Assembly (NCBI GenBank): GCA_964514385.1
Contig: CAZEQJ010000006.1
Span: 62,001-126,000 of the forward strand
Length of the DNA stretch: 64,000 nucleotides
Direction of reading: 5' to 3'
From: CAZEQJ01 sp964514385
GTDB taxonomy: Bacteria; Bacteroidota; Bacteroidia; Cytophagales; Cyclobacteriaceae
Shown here in pieces: positions 37,191 to 46,280 of the stretch. Each line of letters begins with the position of its first letter. The stretch's first letter is position 1. Both the position numbers and the translations under genes were made by a program. Under the pieces are notes generated by a model. That model saw only the letters and a program-made list of their open reading frames with translations. It made no database searches and was not told the DNA's origin.

Positions 37191-40100
37191 TTATAGTGTT
37201 ACATTAATTCCCAGATTAAACCTTCTAACGGTAGGATAAGCACCCTGACCTCCGTTACCTCCCAGATTTGACTCTCTGTCATCAGGAAGTTCTGTCCATA
37301 GCAACAGGTTATTTCCATTTAGGAAAATCTTCATGGCTTTAATGCCTGAATTTTGCATAAAGCCAACTTTTGAGTCAAATGTGTAAGCTATTTCAGCATT
37401 TTTTAATCTGAAGTATGCTGCATTGTACTGATAGAAGTTACCGTAAGAGAAAATCTGTGAAGACCATCTTGGATAAGGCAGCTCAGCAGCTTCTGGATTC
37501 TCAGGATCAAAGAATGTACCCTGACGGAATACCCTGTTAAGCCCTTGTGAGAAGTTTTCCTGTGTCAGGTTTCTTGTAACCTGAGTAACAGCATAAAACT
37601 GAACGAATATACTGAAACCTCTGTAGTCAACACCCAGATTGGAGCTATAGGTATTTTGAGGCCTTGTAGGGTAAGCATATGGAACTATATCATTTTGATT
37701 GATAATACCATCCGCATTAAAGTCGATAAAGTTCCAGTTACCTGGCAGCTTGTTTGCATCATTTTCATTGTAAATGGTGCTGGCATACATCTGATCATAA
37801 GTATTGAAGAAGTTAGCATTCATGATCGTTCTTGTTTGACCAATTGCATAACCTTCATCTTTAAGGTAATCTTCCAGAAGCTCCGGATCATCTCGAAATA
37901 CTGTGACGTCGGTAGCGCGCGTAACAAAAAGGTTACCCCAGAGTCTCATTCCGTTTGCAAGATATTTTTCAGCATTGATAGCAAGCTCAAAACCTCTGGT
38001 ACGTACTTCACCCAGGTTACCAACTGGTGGCGTACCACCAAAATAATCCGGGATAGATCGCTCATTACCACCTAAAATAATATCATAACGGTAGTCCTGG
38101 AAGTAGTCGAATGAACCATAAAGCAGACCATCAAATAATGTATAGTCTAAACCAACGTTTGTTTTTTGTACGGTCTCCCATCTAAGATCGGGATTACCTT
38201 CCACTCCTACCCGATACCATACGTAAGGACTGTCTCCGTAGGGATTCGTTCCGATTCTTGACTGACCTCCAACATCCCACTGAGTGAGATACGCAAATCT
38301 AGGGCCCGGAGCATCTTCACCAACAAGACCCCATGAACCTCTCAATTTTAATGCATTTAGCCAGTTTACGTTTGACATAAACGATTCATCGCTCAACAAC
38401 CAGCCAGCTGCGAAAGACGGGAAGAAGTCGAATTTATACCCGGGGCCAAACTTTTCAGATCCATTGTAAGCTCCGTTTACCTCGGCAAAATATCTTCCTT
38501 CATAGTTATATCTTGACCGAACTACCCAGTCTTCCCGTCTGGTAGGGAAACCATTGCCTCGGTTCGTGACATCCCTCTGAAATAATCCTAATGTTGAAAT
38601 CGAATGACCACCAAGTTCTATGTCGTGATTGACTCTGAACTGATACAAATTTCTGCGGAATGTAAAACCATTCTGCAGTTCAATGGGCCTCAGTTCCCAT
38701 GGATTTATTACAGGGTCATAATTGAAACTACCAATGGTGCGTTCAAATATCTCTTCGCCTTCCTGAGTAACATATTTAGTAATTACATTACCCGCCTCGT
38801 CGTACAGGCCACCCACGGCCTGAAACTGGTTGTCAAAGGCTATCTGTGCCCGAACACTTAATCCTTTAAGCAGGCGGTCCAGATCCTGTACGATTGTAAC
38901 ATCTGTATTAATCTGAGTTGTATTTTCATTTCGGATACCATTGTTTGAAATTCGCAATGGTGAATTCATGACGTTGATTGGGTTAGGCGCATACCATGCC
39001 CAGGTGCCATCTTCATATTGAACCGGCATGGCATCCGGCGGGTTTGCATAAGCTCCCTGCCATATACGATATTCAAATCCTGACCACGTATTTTGCTTCG
39101 AGCCGTAAAGACCGGCAATATTTGCCTTCACGGTAGTGGATGGCGTGATCTGAAAATCAAGGTTTGTTCTGAGGTTCAGACGATCAAAACCATAACCTGG
39201 CGTATACCCTTTCCCGTTCTCCCAAACTTTCATGATATCACCTTCGGAAAGATAATCCAGCGAGGTGAAATACTTAACTGCTTTGGTACCTCCGGAAACG
39301 TTTACGTTTGCGCTGTATGACATCACAAAATCATCTACCGATTCATCCACCCAGTCAACATTGGGAAATCGATCTGCTTCTGTTCGGTTTTCAGGATTTC
39401 TGTATTTGTCAAGCAATGGGAAAGGTGTATAGTCATTCCATGACCCCGGAGAAATGGCAAGCTCTCTTTCGATAGCTTCATTCCGGATTGCCAATGCATC
39501 GTATGAATCATATTTTTGTGGCAACCTGGACGGAACCTTCATGATGGCGTTTGCTGTCAGATTTACCTGTGCGCGACCCTCCTGGCCTCTTTTCGTCGTT
39601 ACCAGAATAACACCATTTGCACCCTTTACACCAAAAACTGCAGTTGCAGAGGCATCTTTAAGCACAGAAATGTTTTCAATGGATCGTGGATCAAGTGAAT
39701 TAAGGTCCCGCTCAATTCCGTCAACAAGAACAAGAGGAGCACCTGATCCGTTCCAAGAACTTCTCGCCCGAATAAGTATCTGCGGGTTTTCATCACCGGG
39801 CGCACCGTTTCCAGAAATTGTAGTAAGACCCGGAAGGTTACCTGTAAGTGCCTGACCAACACTGGCAACTCCACCTGTCCGGTTGATCACCTCGTTGTTT
39901 GTCTGGGAAATCGCGGCTACAACAGATTCCTTTTTCTGTTCACCGTAACCAACAATTACTACTTCTTCCAAAGCGGTTACATCTTCTTCCAGCATCACAT
40001 TGATTACCCGCTGTGCACCTACCCGTATTTCTTGGGTGATAAAACCGACATAACTAAACACCAGAATGGATTCATTGGAAGGGACCTCTAAAGTAAACGA

Positions 40101-40352
40101 GCCGTCAGAGTTAGTAAGCGTACCCTGAGTTGTCCCTTTGATATAAACCGAAACACCGGGTAGCCCAAAGCCATCTGAGGCAGCTGTCACCTTTCCTGTT
40201 ATGGATATGCTGCTGGTTTGATAATAATCTGGAATATCTGCTTCGTTCAAGTTATTCGCAGAGGCTGTTGAACCTCCAAAAGCGCTTTGAAAAAGAATGA
40301 AGAAGCTGATTAGATGTATTAATGGGATTTTTAATTGTAAAGTTGGCTTCAT
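37191..40352 (-). CDS. SusC/RagA TonB-dependent transporter (first pair)
   Basis: About 1053 residues from the ATG at 40352; an upstream in-frame ATG (40373) would overlap the preceding gene by 19 bp, while 40352 leaves a 2-nt gap and a clean signal peptide. A CarboxypepD_reg-like domain (SITGKVTAASDGFGLPGVSVYIKGT to SYVGFITQEI) is followed by the TonB-box region (EEVVIVGYG), plug (PLVLVDGIERDLNSLDP, GVKGANGVILVTTKRG) and barrel ending LGINVTL. There is no STN signalling domain, so it is not expected to signal through an anti-sigma factor, although an ECF sigma gene stands two genes upstream. It imports oligosaccharides, most likely xylan-derived. Confidence 0.93.
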   Translation of the reverse strand: MKPTLQLKIPLIHLISFFILFQSAFGGSTASANNLNEADIPDYYQTSSISITGKVTAASDGFGLPGVSVYIKGTTQGTLTNSDGSFTLEVPSNESILVFSYVGFITQEIRVGAQRVINVMLEEDVTALEEVVIVGYGEQKKESVVAAISQTNNEVINRTGGVASVGQALTGNLPGLTTISGNGAPGDENPQILIRARSSWNGSGAPLVLVDGIERDLNSLDPRSIENISVLKDASATAVFGVKGANGVILVTTKRGQEGRAQVNLTANAIMKVPSRLPQKYDSYDALAIRNEAIERELAISPGSWNDYTPFPLLDKYRNPENRTEADRFPNVDWVDESVDDFVMSYSANVNVSGGTKAVKYFTSLDYLSEGDIMKVWENGKGYTPGYGFDRLNLRTNLDFQITPSTTVKANIAGLYGSKQNTWSGFEYRIWQGAYANPPDAMPVQYEDGTWAWYAPNPINVMNSPLRISNNGIRNENTTQINTDVTIVQDLDRLLKGLSVRAQIAFDNQFQAVGGLYDEAGNVITKYVTQEGEEIFERTIGSFNYDPVINPWELRPIELQNGFTFRRNLYQFRVNHDIELGGHSISTLGLFQRDVTNRGNGFPTRREDWVVRSRYNYEGRYFAEVNGAYNGSEKFGPGYKFDFFPSFAAGWLLSDESFMSNVNWLNALKLRGSWGLVGEDAPGPRFAYLTQWDVGGQSRIGTNPYGDSPYVWYRVGVEGNPDLRWETVQKTNVGLDYTLFDGLLYGSFDYFQDYRYDIILGGNERSIPDYFGGTPPVGNLGEVRTRGFELAINAEKYLANGMRLWGNLFVTRATDVTVFRDDPELLEDYLKDEGYAIGQTRTIMNANFFNTYDQMYASTIYNENDANKLPGNWNFIDFNADGIINQNDIVPYAYPTRPQNTYSSNLGVDYRGFSIFVQFYAVTQVTRNLTQENFSQGLNRVFRQGTFFDPENPEAAELPYPRWSSQIFSYGNFYQYNAAYFRLKNAEIAYTFDSKVGFMQNSGIKAMKIFLNGNNLLLWTELPDDRESNLGGNGGQGAYPTVRRFNLGINVTL

Positions 40353-40354
40353 AA

Positions 40355-40894
40355 TTATCTCATTATTATGCATTTAAAATTATTTCGGAGTTTGTAATTT
40401 TTAATCCAGTCGGATATCCTTAGGTCAGGTTTTACCCAACTGAAAAAGGTTGTAATTATATGTTTAAAATGAATAGCCTGATACTTGTGAATATTGGAGC
40501 CCTTGACCTCTTCTTTTGTGATTTTTGTGAGTAACTCACCCCATGTATGATTTATCTCTTTTTGGGTGCTGGAGCTTGTTGATTTTTTGGTTAAGCAACT
40601 TAGCAGAGCAATAGCTTTATTAAATTCGTAAGCAGTATCCGGATCACTGACCACCAGCGTGAACCAGTCCTGTTGCTCAGCACTGGCCCCGGATTTTAGC
40701 CATGAGACGAATTTTTCATCCCTGATGAAATCCATTGCTTTATACTCAGAATAGTTTGTGTCGCCGTCTTTATTCAATGCTGTTCTGCGGTCTAGGTAAT
40801 CTTTATTGTAGAAAAGACATAAGACAGGAAAAATGACCACTTCCAAGTATTCATTTTTCAAGAATGATGATATGTTATATGTCGCGACCATCAT
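40355..40894 (-). CDS. Truncated FecR-like anti-sigma factor (N-terminal domain only)
   Basis: A 179-residue protein. Residues about 45-125 resemble the cytoplasmic anti-sigma domain of Bacteroidota FecR proteins (NYSEYKAMDFIRDEKFV, SWL, an acidic helix, then HTWGELLTKI). In a complete FecR of 300-400 residues a transmembrane helix and a periplasmic FecR domain follow; here the protein stops, with only a weak hydrophobic patch (HIITTFFSWV). The first 44 residues are also unlike the family, so the true start may be lower. It lies 3 nt after the ECF sigma gene and 2 nt before susC, the normal position for an anti-sigma gene. It may be a soluble remnant still binding the sigma factor, or a decaying gene. 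Confidence 0.5.
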   Translation of the reverse strand: MMVATYNISSFLKNEYLEVVIFPVLCLFYNKDYLDRRTALNKDGDTNYSEYKAMDFIRDEKFVSWLKSGASAEQQDWFTLVVSDPDTAYEFNKAIALLSCLTKKSTSSSTQKEINHTWGELLTKITKEEVKGSNIHKYQAIHFKHIITTFFSWVKPDLRISDWIKNYKLRNNFKCIIMR

Positions 40895-40897
40895 AAA

Positions 40898-41542
40898 CTA
40901 TTGGCATAAGAGCAATTTCAGGTTCTTATTCTCTTCAATTCTTTTCAAAAGATTTTCTATGGCTTTATACACCAGCTTATAAACTACCCTTGTGGTAATA
41001 TTCATAATTTCAGCTATCTCACAGTAGCTGTTTTCTTCGTAATATTTTAGATACAGTGCCTCCTTCTGGCGCTTGGGAAGTTCATTGATAAGCTTATTGA
41101 TGCATTTGCAAATGAATGCCTGATCTTCCTTTATGGAATAATTATTTTCAATGTAAAGTGGAAGATCCGAGATGGGCAGCGAGTTATTCAGTGAAAAGCT
41201 GACACCATTCTTCATCTGTGATTTATTTGCACGGTGTATCATTCTTCGCAATGATGCCAGCAAATAGCTTTTTATTGAATCATTATTCCCCAGCCTACCT
41301 CTTGAGCTCCATAAATTGGTGAAGAGAAGTTGGATAAAGTCTTTTACGTCTTCTTCACTGTTATTGAACTTCAATCCGTAATTAAGGAGAAGTGGATAGT
41401 AGTCCTTATACATCTTTTCGAACGCAACAATATTCCCTTTTTTAAAGGACTCCCAAATCTGTCTGTCTGTAACAGACCGGTCTACCTCCATCGGAGTATG
41501 ATGCGCTATATCGATAGTGTATGTCGATTGTGGTAAGGTCAT
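40898..41542 (-). CDS. ECF-type RNA polymerase sigma factor
   Basis: A 214-residue protein with sigma region 2 (about 25-100: AFEKMYKDYYPLLLNYGLKF, DFIQLLFTNLWSSRG) and region 4 HTH (about 150-205: LPKRQKEALYLKYYEENSYCEIAEIMNITTRVVYKLVYKAIENLL). It belongs to the Bacteroidota FecI-like ECF group that controls SusCD loci. The start used is the ATG at 41542; an ATG at 41491 is an alternative that still retains region 2. It is the first gene of an apparent eleven-gene operon running to 22185. Upstream are a candidate promoter with a weak -33 box and two operator-like repeats 21 bp apart, which suggests that the sigma gene itself depends on an activator. Confidence 0.9.
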   Translation of the reverse strand: MTLPQSTYTIDIAHHTPMEVDRSVTDRQIWESFKKGNIVAFEKMYKDYYPLLLNYGLKFNNSEEDVKDFIQLLFTNLWSSRGRLGNNDSIKSYLLASLRRMIHRANKSQMKNGVSFSLNNSLPISDLPLYIENNYSIKEDQAFICKCINKLINELPKRQKEALYLKYYEENSYCEIAEIMNITTRVVYKLVYKAIENLLKRIEENKNLKLLLCQ

Positions 41543-41664
41543 AGCTCTAGTCGTGATTAATATAGTTTTAGCATTATATTAAAAGTGAAGCCTATATCTA
41601 CCAATCTTATAAAATCGAAGTAGCGAGGATCTATTTTTTTGTAATTATGCTAAACTCATCTTCG

Positions 41665-41693
41665 CAAATGTAAAGAGAATGTGACCCGAAAAA
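41665..41693 (-). promoter_or_regulatory. Candidate promoter of the ECF sigma-SusCD operon
   Basis: On the - strand TACATTTG (41665-41672) is a perfect -7 match. At the -33 position only a T-rich TTTTTC is found in place of TTTG, so unaided promoter strength should be low. The repeats at 41699-41732 lie just upstream, where an activator would bind. Confidence 0.45.
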
Positions 41694-41698
41694 TTATC

Positions 41699-41732
41699 CG
41701 ATTTGTAACAAATACATTACGATTTGTAACAA
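41699..41732 (-). promoter_or_regulatory. Tandem 13-bp direct repeats spaced 21 bp (AraC-type operator candidate)
   Basis: CGATTTGTAACAA occurs at 41699-41711 and identically at 41720-41732, start to start 21 bp, i.e. two helical turns on the same DNA face. AraC-family activators bind direct half-sites with this spacing, the proximal one next to the promoter. Relative to the candidate start near 41660 the repeats centre at about -45 and -66. The HTCS at 15792 has an AraC-type DNA-binding domain. Confidence 0.55.
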
Positions 41733-41815
41733 TTCTTCTTAAAATACGTCGTCGCACACTGTTTTTTTGAGTGGATGTACCAATCGTAGATTTTTTGCCA
41801 CAATGACAAAAATTT

Positions 41816-41843
41816 AAAAAAATGATAACGATATGAGTATCAT
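41816..41843 (-). terminator. Candidate terminator of the GH31-GH97 operon
   Basis: On the - strand ATGATA, a 10-nt loop and TATCAT are followed by six Ts (complement of 41816-41821), about 75 bp after the GH97 stop codon. The stem is short and A/T-rich, so its strength is doubtful. Confidence 0.45.
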
Positions 41844-41919
41844 CACAGAACCGTAACGCTCATGGAGGATGGAAATCAGAATTTAATGATCGGAAAGAAA
41901 GAGGATCTCTGTGGAAGCA

Positions 41920-43863
41920 CTATCTGTAAATCACAAAACCTCCACCGGACTCCATAGTCACTGTAACCTGGCCTTCGGTAGAAACTTCTGCTTGTCTGTG
42001 TTTCGTGACCCTTTTGTTATCATCATAATACAAAGTGACGGTCTCCCCTTTTAGCATAGGCAGGTTTAGTGTTAATTTTTTTTCTGTACCCTCAGCATTG
42101 ACACCAGCAATATACCAGTTTGAGCCCTTTCTGCGGGCCAGTACACAATATTTACCAGGATAACCGTCAATAAACACGGTTTCGTCCCAGGTTGTGGGAA
42201 TATTTCTCATAAAATCGAGTTCAAACTCAGGAGCATCATGCAGGTTATTAGGCGTCAAAGCAAACATTTGAACAGGATTTTGAAATAATACACCTGTTGC
42301 CAGTTGAAAAGCATTCGTCGTTAGTCGTTTTTGACCGCGTTGATTGCCTTTATTGAAATAATCATTCAAAACCACCCCTCCAAACTCCATACTCGCCACT
42401 GTATTCCTTATAAAAGGGTGCAATGACGCATATTCTGCTTCCTTTTCTCGCACATCCTGTACAAAAACAAGCATTTCAGAGGCTAACACAGCTTCGCTAC
42501 CCACAAAATTGGGATACATAATTTCCCATCCGCGGGGTAAGGTGGCGCCATGAAAAAAGATCATCAAGCCAAAATCATTGGCATCTGAGAGTATGTCTTC
42601 ATAAAGTTTCATGGTTACCTGCTTATCGCCACCAAAAAAATCAACTTTCAGGCCAGCAACTCCTACTTCCCTCAGCCATTCCATCTCCTTCTTCCGGCTT
42701 ATAGAGGTATTCATTTTGTTACGTGGTGTTTGAAATGCATCATTAACCGAACCATTGGAGTTGTACCAAAGAAAAACTTCAACATCTTTTGATTTTGCAT
42801 ATCGAATCAATTCTTCCATTCGTTCATATCCGATATTGCGGTCCCACCAGGCATCAATCAGGATATATTCAAAATTAAGCGCAGCAGCCAGGTCAATGTA
42901 TTTTACCTGGTCTTCATAATTCATGCTATTATCCTGCCAGATGATCCAACTCCAGGTGCCCCTGCCAAACTGGTAATGCTTTGAAGGTTTATATAGAGGC
43001 TCAACAACATCAAAAGGAATGGTAGTTTCCACTACTGGCTTAAGTGTTTCTCCTACCGTAATTGTACGCCAGGGAGTTACTGCTGGAAGCCCCACCTGAG
43101 CGCCTGAACTGCCAAAACCATTATTCTGATCCGGGTTAGGATATTCAACCGAATACATGCCATTCTGATAATTACTCAAATGGGAAGCGCAGTACTGGCT
43201 GGAAACCCCTGTTTCCGAAAGGAGTACCCAACCCTGATTATCTACACGAAATAAAGCCGGGAAAACATATCCTTCCCTTGCGTTCGTTTCAGTTAACGGC
43301 ACGTCGACCTGATAACCGCTTTCATAACTTGGTGCAGTCCGGGCAAATCCGGTCATTGGCCGCATCATTGATGAAACAAACGCATGTGTGGATATGGGGA
43401 ACTTAAATCCCGTGATTTCCTTTTCTACAACACATGAAATGGTTTGCTCCCATGCCGGCAACTCATACCTGAACGCTACATCATTGTCACTGACCTGAAA
43501 AAATACAGCCAGCTGTTTGCCATCGGCATTTGCATAGGTACACTTTAACGTATTTGCGGAATAGGTAATGAACGATTGTTTTATCTTTTGCTCCGTGTAT
43601 ACCTTATTTACTTCGCCAGTCTGCGATTCGATGAATTTCATACCGGATGTAAAATCACCCTCGTTTGTGATCAATCCAAGTGGTGAATTTTCGATCATCT
43701 GCTGATCATTATAAGAGAGAGAATAAACGATCTGCCCATCATTTAGGGACATTTCTACCTTTAGCTTTCCATCCGGGCCTGATACAGATAGATCAGATTG
43801 TGCTGTAGCCGAAACGGCCAGTAGTACACATAACGAGGCGAAATAAAGTGAAATATGTTTCAT
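41920..43863 (-). CDS. GH97 glycosidase, retaining alpha-galactosidase type
   Basis: A 647-residue protein with signal peptide (about 1-22, ending SATAQ). An N-terminal GH97 beta-sandwich (about 25-290) precedes the (beta/alpha)8 barrel with FEYILIDAWWD, GLKVDFFGGDKQ and FFHGATLPRGWEIMYPN. The Asp in LKVDFF (D408) is where retaining GH97 alpha-galactosidases keep their nucleophile; inverting GH97 alpha-glucosidases use Glu bases at other positions. It therefore probably removes alpha-galactosyl (or beta-L-arabinopyranosyl) groups. No lipobox, so probably periplasmic. It is the second gene of the short GH31-GH97 operon, 26 bp after the GH31 gene. Confidence 0.88.
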   Translation of the reverse strand: MKHISLYFASLCVLLAVSATAQSDLSVSGPDGKLKVEMSLNDGQIVYSLSYNDQQMIENSPLGLITNEGDFTSGMKFIESQTGEVNKVYTEQKIKQSFITYSANTLKCTYANADGKQLAVFFQVSDNDVAFRYELPAWEQTISCVVEKEITGFKFPISTHAFVSSMMRPMTGFARTAPSYESGYQVDVPLTETNAREGYVFPALFRVDNQGWVLLSETGVSSQYCASHLSNYQNGMYSVEYPNPDQNNGFGSSGAQVGLPAVTPWRTITVGETLKPVVETTIPFDVVEPLYKPSKHYQFGRGTWSWIIWQDNSMNYEDQVKYIDLAAALNFEYILIDAWWDRNIGYERMEELIRYAKSKDVEVFLWYNSNGSVNDAFQTPRNKMNTSISRKKEMEWLREVGVAGLKVDFFGGDKQVTMKLYEDILSDANDFGLMIFFHGATLPRGWEIMYPNFVGSEAVLASEMLVFVQDVREKEAEYASLHPFIRNTVASMEFGGVVLNDYFNKGNQRGQKRLTTNAFQLATGVLFQNPVQMFALTPNNLHDAPEFELDFMRNIPTTWDETVFIDGYPGKYCVLARRKGSNWYIAGVNAEGTEKKLTLNLPMLKGETVTLYYDDNKRVTKHRQAEVSTEGQVTVTMESGGGFVIYR

Positions 43864-43889
43864 TGAAAGTTTTGGTTAATAAATGCTAT

Positions 43890-46280
43890 TTAAAAAGATA
43901 TCTGAACTTGTTCACCCGTGTAATTTACTGACCTGGTTTCATTGCCAAGCATAACGTTAAAGGTTCTTTGCTGAAGCATATTTTCAAATGCTCCCTCTCT
44001 ATCGTTTATAGTAAGCACTTTTTCTGTGTCATTCCATTCAAAGTCGATTACCGTAAAAGCACCATTTTCATAATTATAATTGTCAAATTCATCTTCATAG
44101 AGCGTAAATTCAGCATCCGCACCCGGGTAAATACGAAAATCAAGTTGTGACCAGTCTTTTTCCTCCGCAAACTGCACCTGCGGGCCCAACGGTAGTATCG
44201 TGCCACTTTTCACATAGACCGGCATGACATCAATAGGTGTTTCCCGTTTTATGGTTTGCCCTCCGCCAATTAATTCATTTGTCCAGAAATCAAACCAATC
44301 TGCACCAGCGGGAAGATAGATTTCTGAAGATTTTATTTCTGTAAAATCAGGTACATTAACCGTGTCACGGCCAACCACCGCTTTCCGAAAATACATTGGC
44401 TCGGTTACAGGAGCTATCAGCAATGATTTTCCGAACAAAAACTGGTCACTGATGGTATGTGTGGCATTATCCTGTGGGAAATCCATAAACAATGCACGGG
44501 TCATGGTGGACTGCTGACTGGTCACCGCCCATGAGGTCGAATAAATATAAGGAAGCAATGTGTAGCGCAGGTTGATGAATTTTTCGATCGCATCATAAAT
44601 CTCATCCCCTTTTTGACCAAACTGATAAATTTCGCGCGGGGCATCCGCTCCATGGGAGCGCATCATAGGCGTGAATGTACCAAACTGAACCCATCTGGCA
44701 TATAGTTCACGGTATTCAGGGTCCTCCAGCTTGCGGGGAAAATCCCACAGAAAAAAGCCCCCTATATCCGTATTCCAATACGGAATACCACATAGTGAAA
44801 AGTTTAACCCCGAAGAAATCTGATTTCTTAATGCACCCCACGAGGATACCAGATCTCCGGTCCAGGTATTTGCTCCATATCGCTGCTGACCGGCAAATGC
44901 CGACCGGGTAAGAATAAATACCCGTTTTGCTGAATCAATTTGTCGCTGGTGGTCATAAACACCACCAACACTCATAAGCGGATATGCATTTCTCACCTTA
45001 CGGAATGAACCTAAATATGTATCGTTGTTCAGGTCTTCCGGCTTGAATTCAAGGTGGTCAGGCTCGGTTGAGTCCATCCACCAACCATCAATGCCAAGGC
45101 TGTGTAATCCTTTTTTCAGGTATTTCCAGAAAATATCACGCGCATCCGGGTGGTATGCATCATAGACTTTAACCCCGGAAGGATAATCCATATCCGGAGG
45201 CCAGGTATCCTTTCCTGATAATGGCCATGTAAGGAAATCCATGAGCATATCGCCTTCAGCTAACTCCTTGTATGGTTCTGTCTCCGGTCCAAACGAAGAC
45301 CAGATAGAAATAATCATATGTGCATTCAACTCGTGCACCTGATCTACAAAGGTTTGAGGCTCGGGGAATTGCGGATTCAAAAATTCCATCGCATTCCAGT
45401 GATAGTTATCCCCCCAATATTGCCAGTCCTGAATGATACCATCTAATGGTACACCTAATTCTCTGTATTTTTTAACTATACCTATCGTTTCATCCTGACT
45501 CTTATAGCGTTCTTTACTTTGCCAATACCCGTAGGTCCATAGCGGAAATATAGGCGCATCTCCAGTCAGGTTTCGCATTTCGCTGACTACACCATCGGCG
45601 TTTTCGCCAACCATAAAATAATAATCGATACCAGCTCCCACATCGGATGTAAAAGCCATACCGGTAGTATCATCTTTGAAGGTAGTAGGGGAATAATTAT
45701 CCCAGAAAATCCCATATCCTTTGATTGACTGAATAAAAGTGACAAAGTCCCACGTGTTATTCTGGATCATTCGGATATTCTGTCCACGTTGTGAGAGCCT
45801 GCCATTTTGAAGAAGACCGAGACCATAGATGGATTCATCCGAATCAAGTATCCAGCGCTGGGATACCGAGTATGTATCTTCTCCATTATCATCGAAAGGC
45901 ATAAACGCTGTGCTGCCTGGCTTTTCTGTTATCAATTTTCCGTCAGCAGAGTAAAAGGAAACAGTGGCGGTGGTCTTATCAATCCTGGCTTCCAGTTGAC
46001 TTGTTTTCAATACCAGCTCATTTTCGGATTCCTTAATCTGAAAATCAACTTCCTCCGGTTCTTTAATAACAGACAGGCTTTCTTTTTCGAAAAGTTCGCC
46101 CTGAGGATGCTTAACAACGCGTATAATCGACGGTGAATAAACCTCTAACTCGACTACTATGGAGTCAGATGCAATCCTTATCCCTTTTGTGGTTTTCGTG
46201 TATTCACCAGGCTGGCAGCTAAACAGTAGAATCGGAAGACTGATTAAAAAAAGTATTCTTTTCATTTTCAATTTTTTCAT
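43890..46280 (-). CDS. GH31 alpha-xylosidase/alpha-glucosidase family lipoprotein
   Basis: A 796-residue lipoprotein (LLFSC, lipidated C22). N-terminal beta-sandwich, then the GH31 barrel with nucleophile D403 in GWWMDSTEPD and acid/base D476 in NTWTGDLVSSW, followed by IPYWNTDIGGFF and C-terminal beta domains. It lacks the PA14 insertion that the second GH31 of this window has. GH31 in plant-polysaccharide loci is usually alpha-xylosidase; in xylan loci some members act on side chains. Substrate: an alpha-linked non-reducing sugar, not otherwise determined. It is the first gene of operon B, preceded by a 317-bp region with GATCA-containing operator-like sequences. Confidence 0.9.
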   Translation of the reverse strand: MKKLKMKRILFLISLPILLFSCQPGEYTKTTKGIRIASDSIVVELEVYSPSIIRVVKHPQGELFEKESLSVIKEPEEVDFQIKESENELVLKTSQLEARIDKTTATVSFYSADGKLITEKPGSTAFMPFDDNGEDTYSVSQRWILDSDESIYGLGLLQNGRLSQRGQNIRMIQNNTWDFVTFIQSIKGYGIFWDNYSPTTFKDDTTGMAFTSDVGAGIDYYFMVGENADGVVSEMRNLTGDAPIFPLWTYGYWQSKERYKSQDETIGIVKKYRELGVPLDGIIQDWQYWGDNYHWNAMEFLNPQFPEPQTFVDQVHELNAHMIISIWSSFGPETEPYKELAEGDMLMDFLTWPLSGKDTWPPDMDYPSGVKVYDAYHPDARDIFWKYLKKGLHSLGIDGWWMDSTEPDHLEFKPEDLNNDTYLGSFRKVRNAYPLMSVGGVYDHQRQIDSAKRVFILTRSAFAGQQRYGANTWTGDLVSSWGALRNQISSGLNFSLCGIPYWNTDIGGFFLWDFPRKLEDPEYRELYARWVQFGTFTPMMRSHGADAPREIYQFGQKGDEIYDAIEKFINLRYTLLPYIYSTSWAVTSQQSTMTRALFMDFPQDNATHTISDQFLFGKSLLIAPVTEPMYFRKAVVGRDTVNVPDFTEIKSSEIYLPAGADWFDFWTNELIGGGQTIKRETPIDVMPVYVKSGTILPLGPQVQFAEEKDWSQLDFRIYPGADAEFTLYEDEFDNYNYENGAFTVIDFEWNDTEKVLTINDREGAFENMLQQRTFNVMLGNETRSVNYTGEQVQISF

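Larger units (their letters stand above)
41543..41919. other. 377-bp regulatory region between operons B and C
   Basis: No coding gene is seen. Reading along the - strand it holds a terminator for the GH31-GH97 operon (41816-41843), an A/T-rich stretch, two 13-bp direct repeats (41699-41732), a candidate promoter (41665-41693) and a leader of roughly 120 nt before the sigma-factor gene. Confidence 0.6.

Noticed and set aside
38284..39855. Several reading frames of 60-140 codons on the + strand inside the large SusC gene
   Set aside because: All are antisense to conserved barrel sequence, with no signal peptide or motif of their own.
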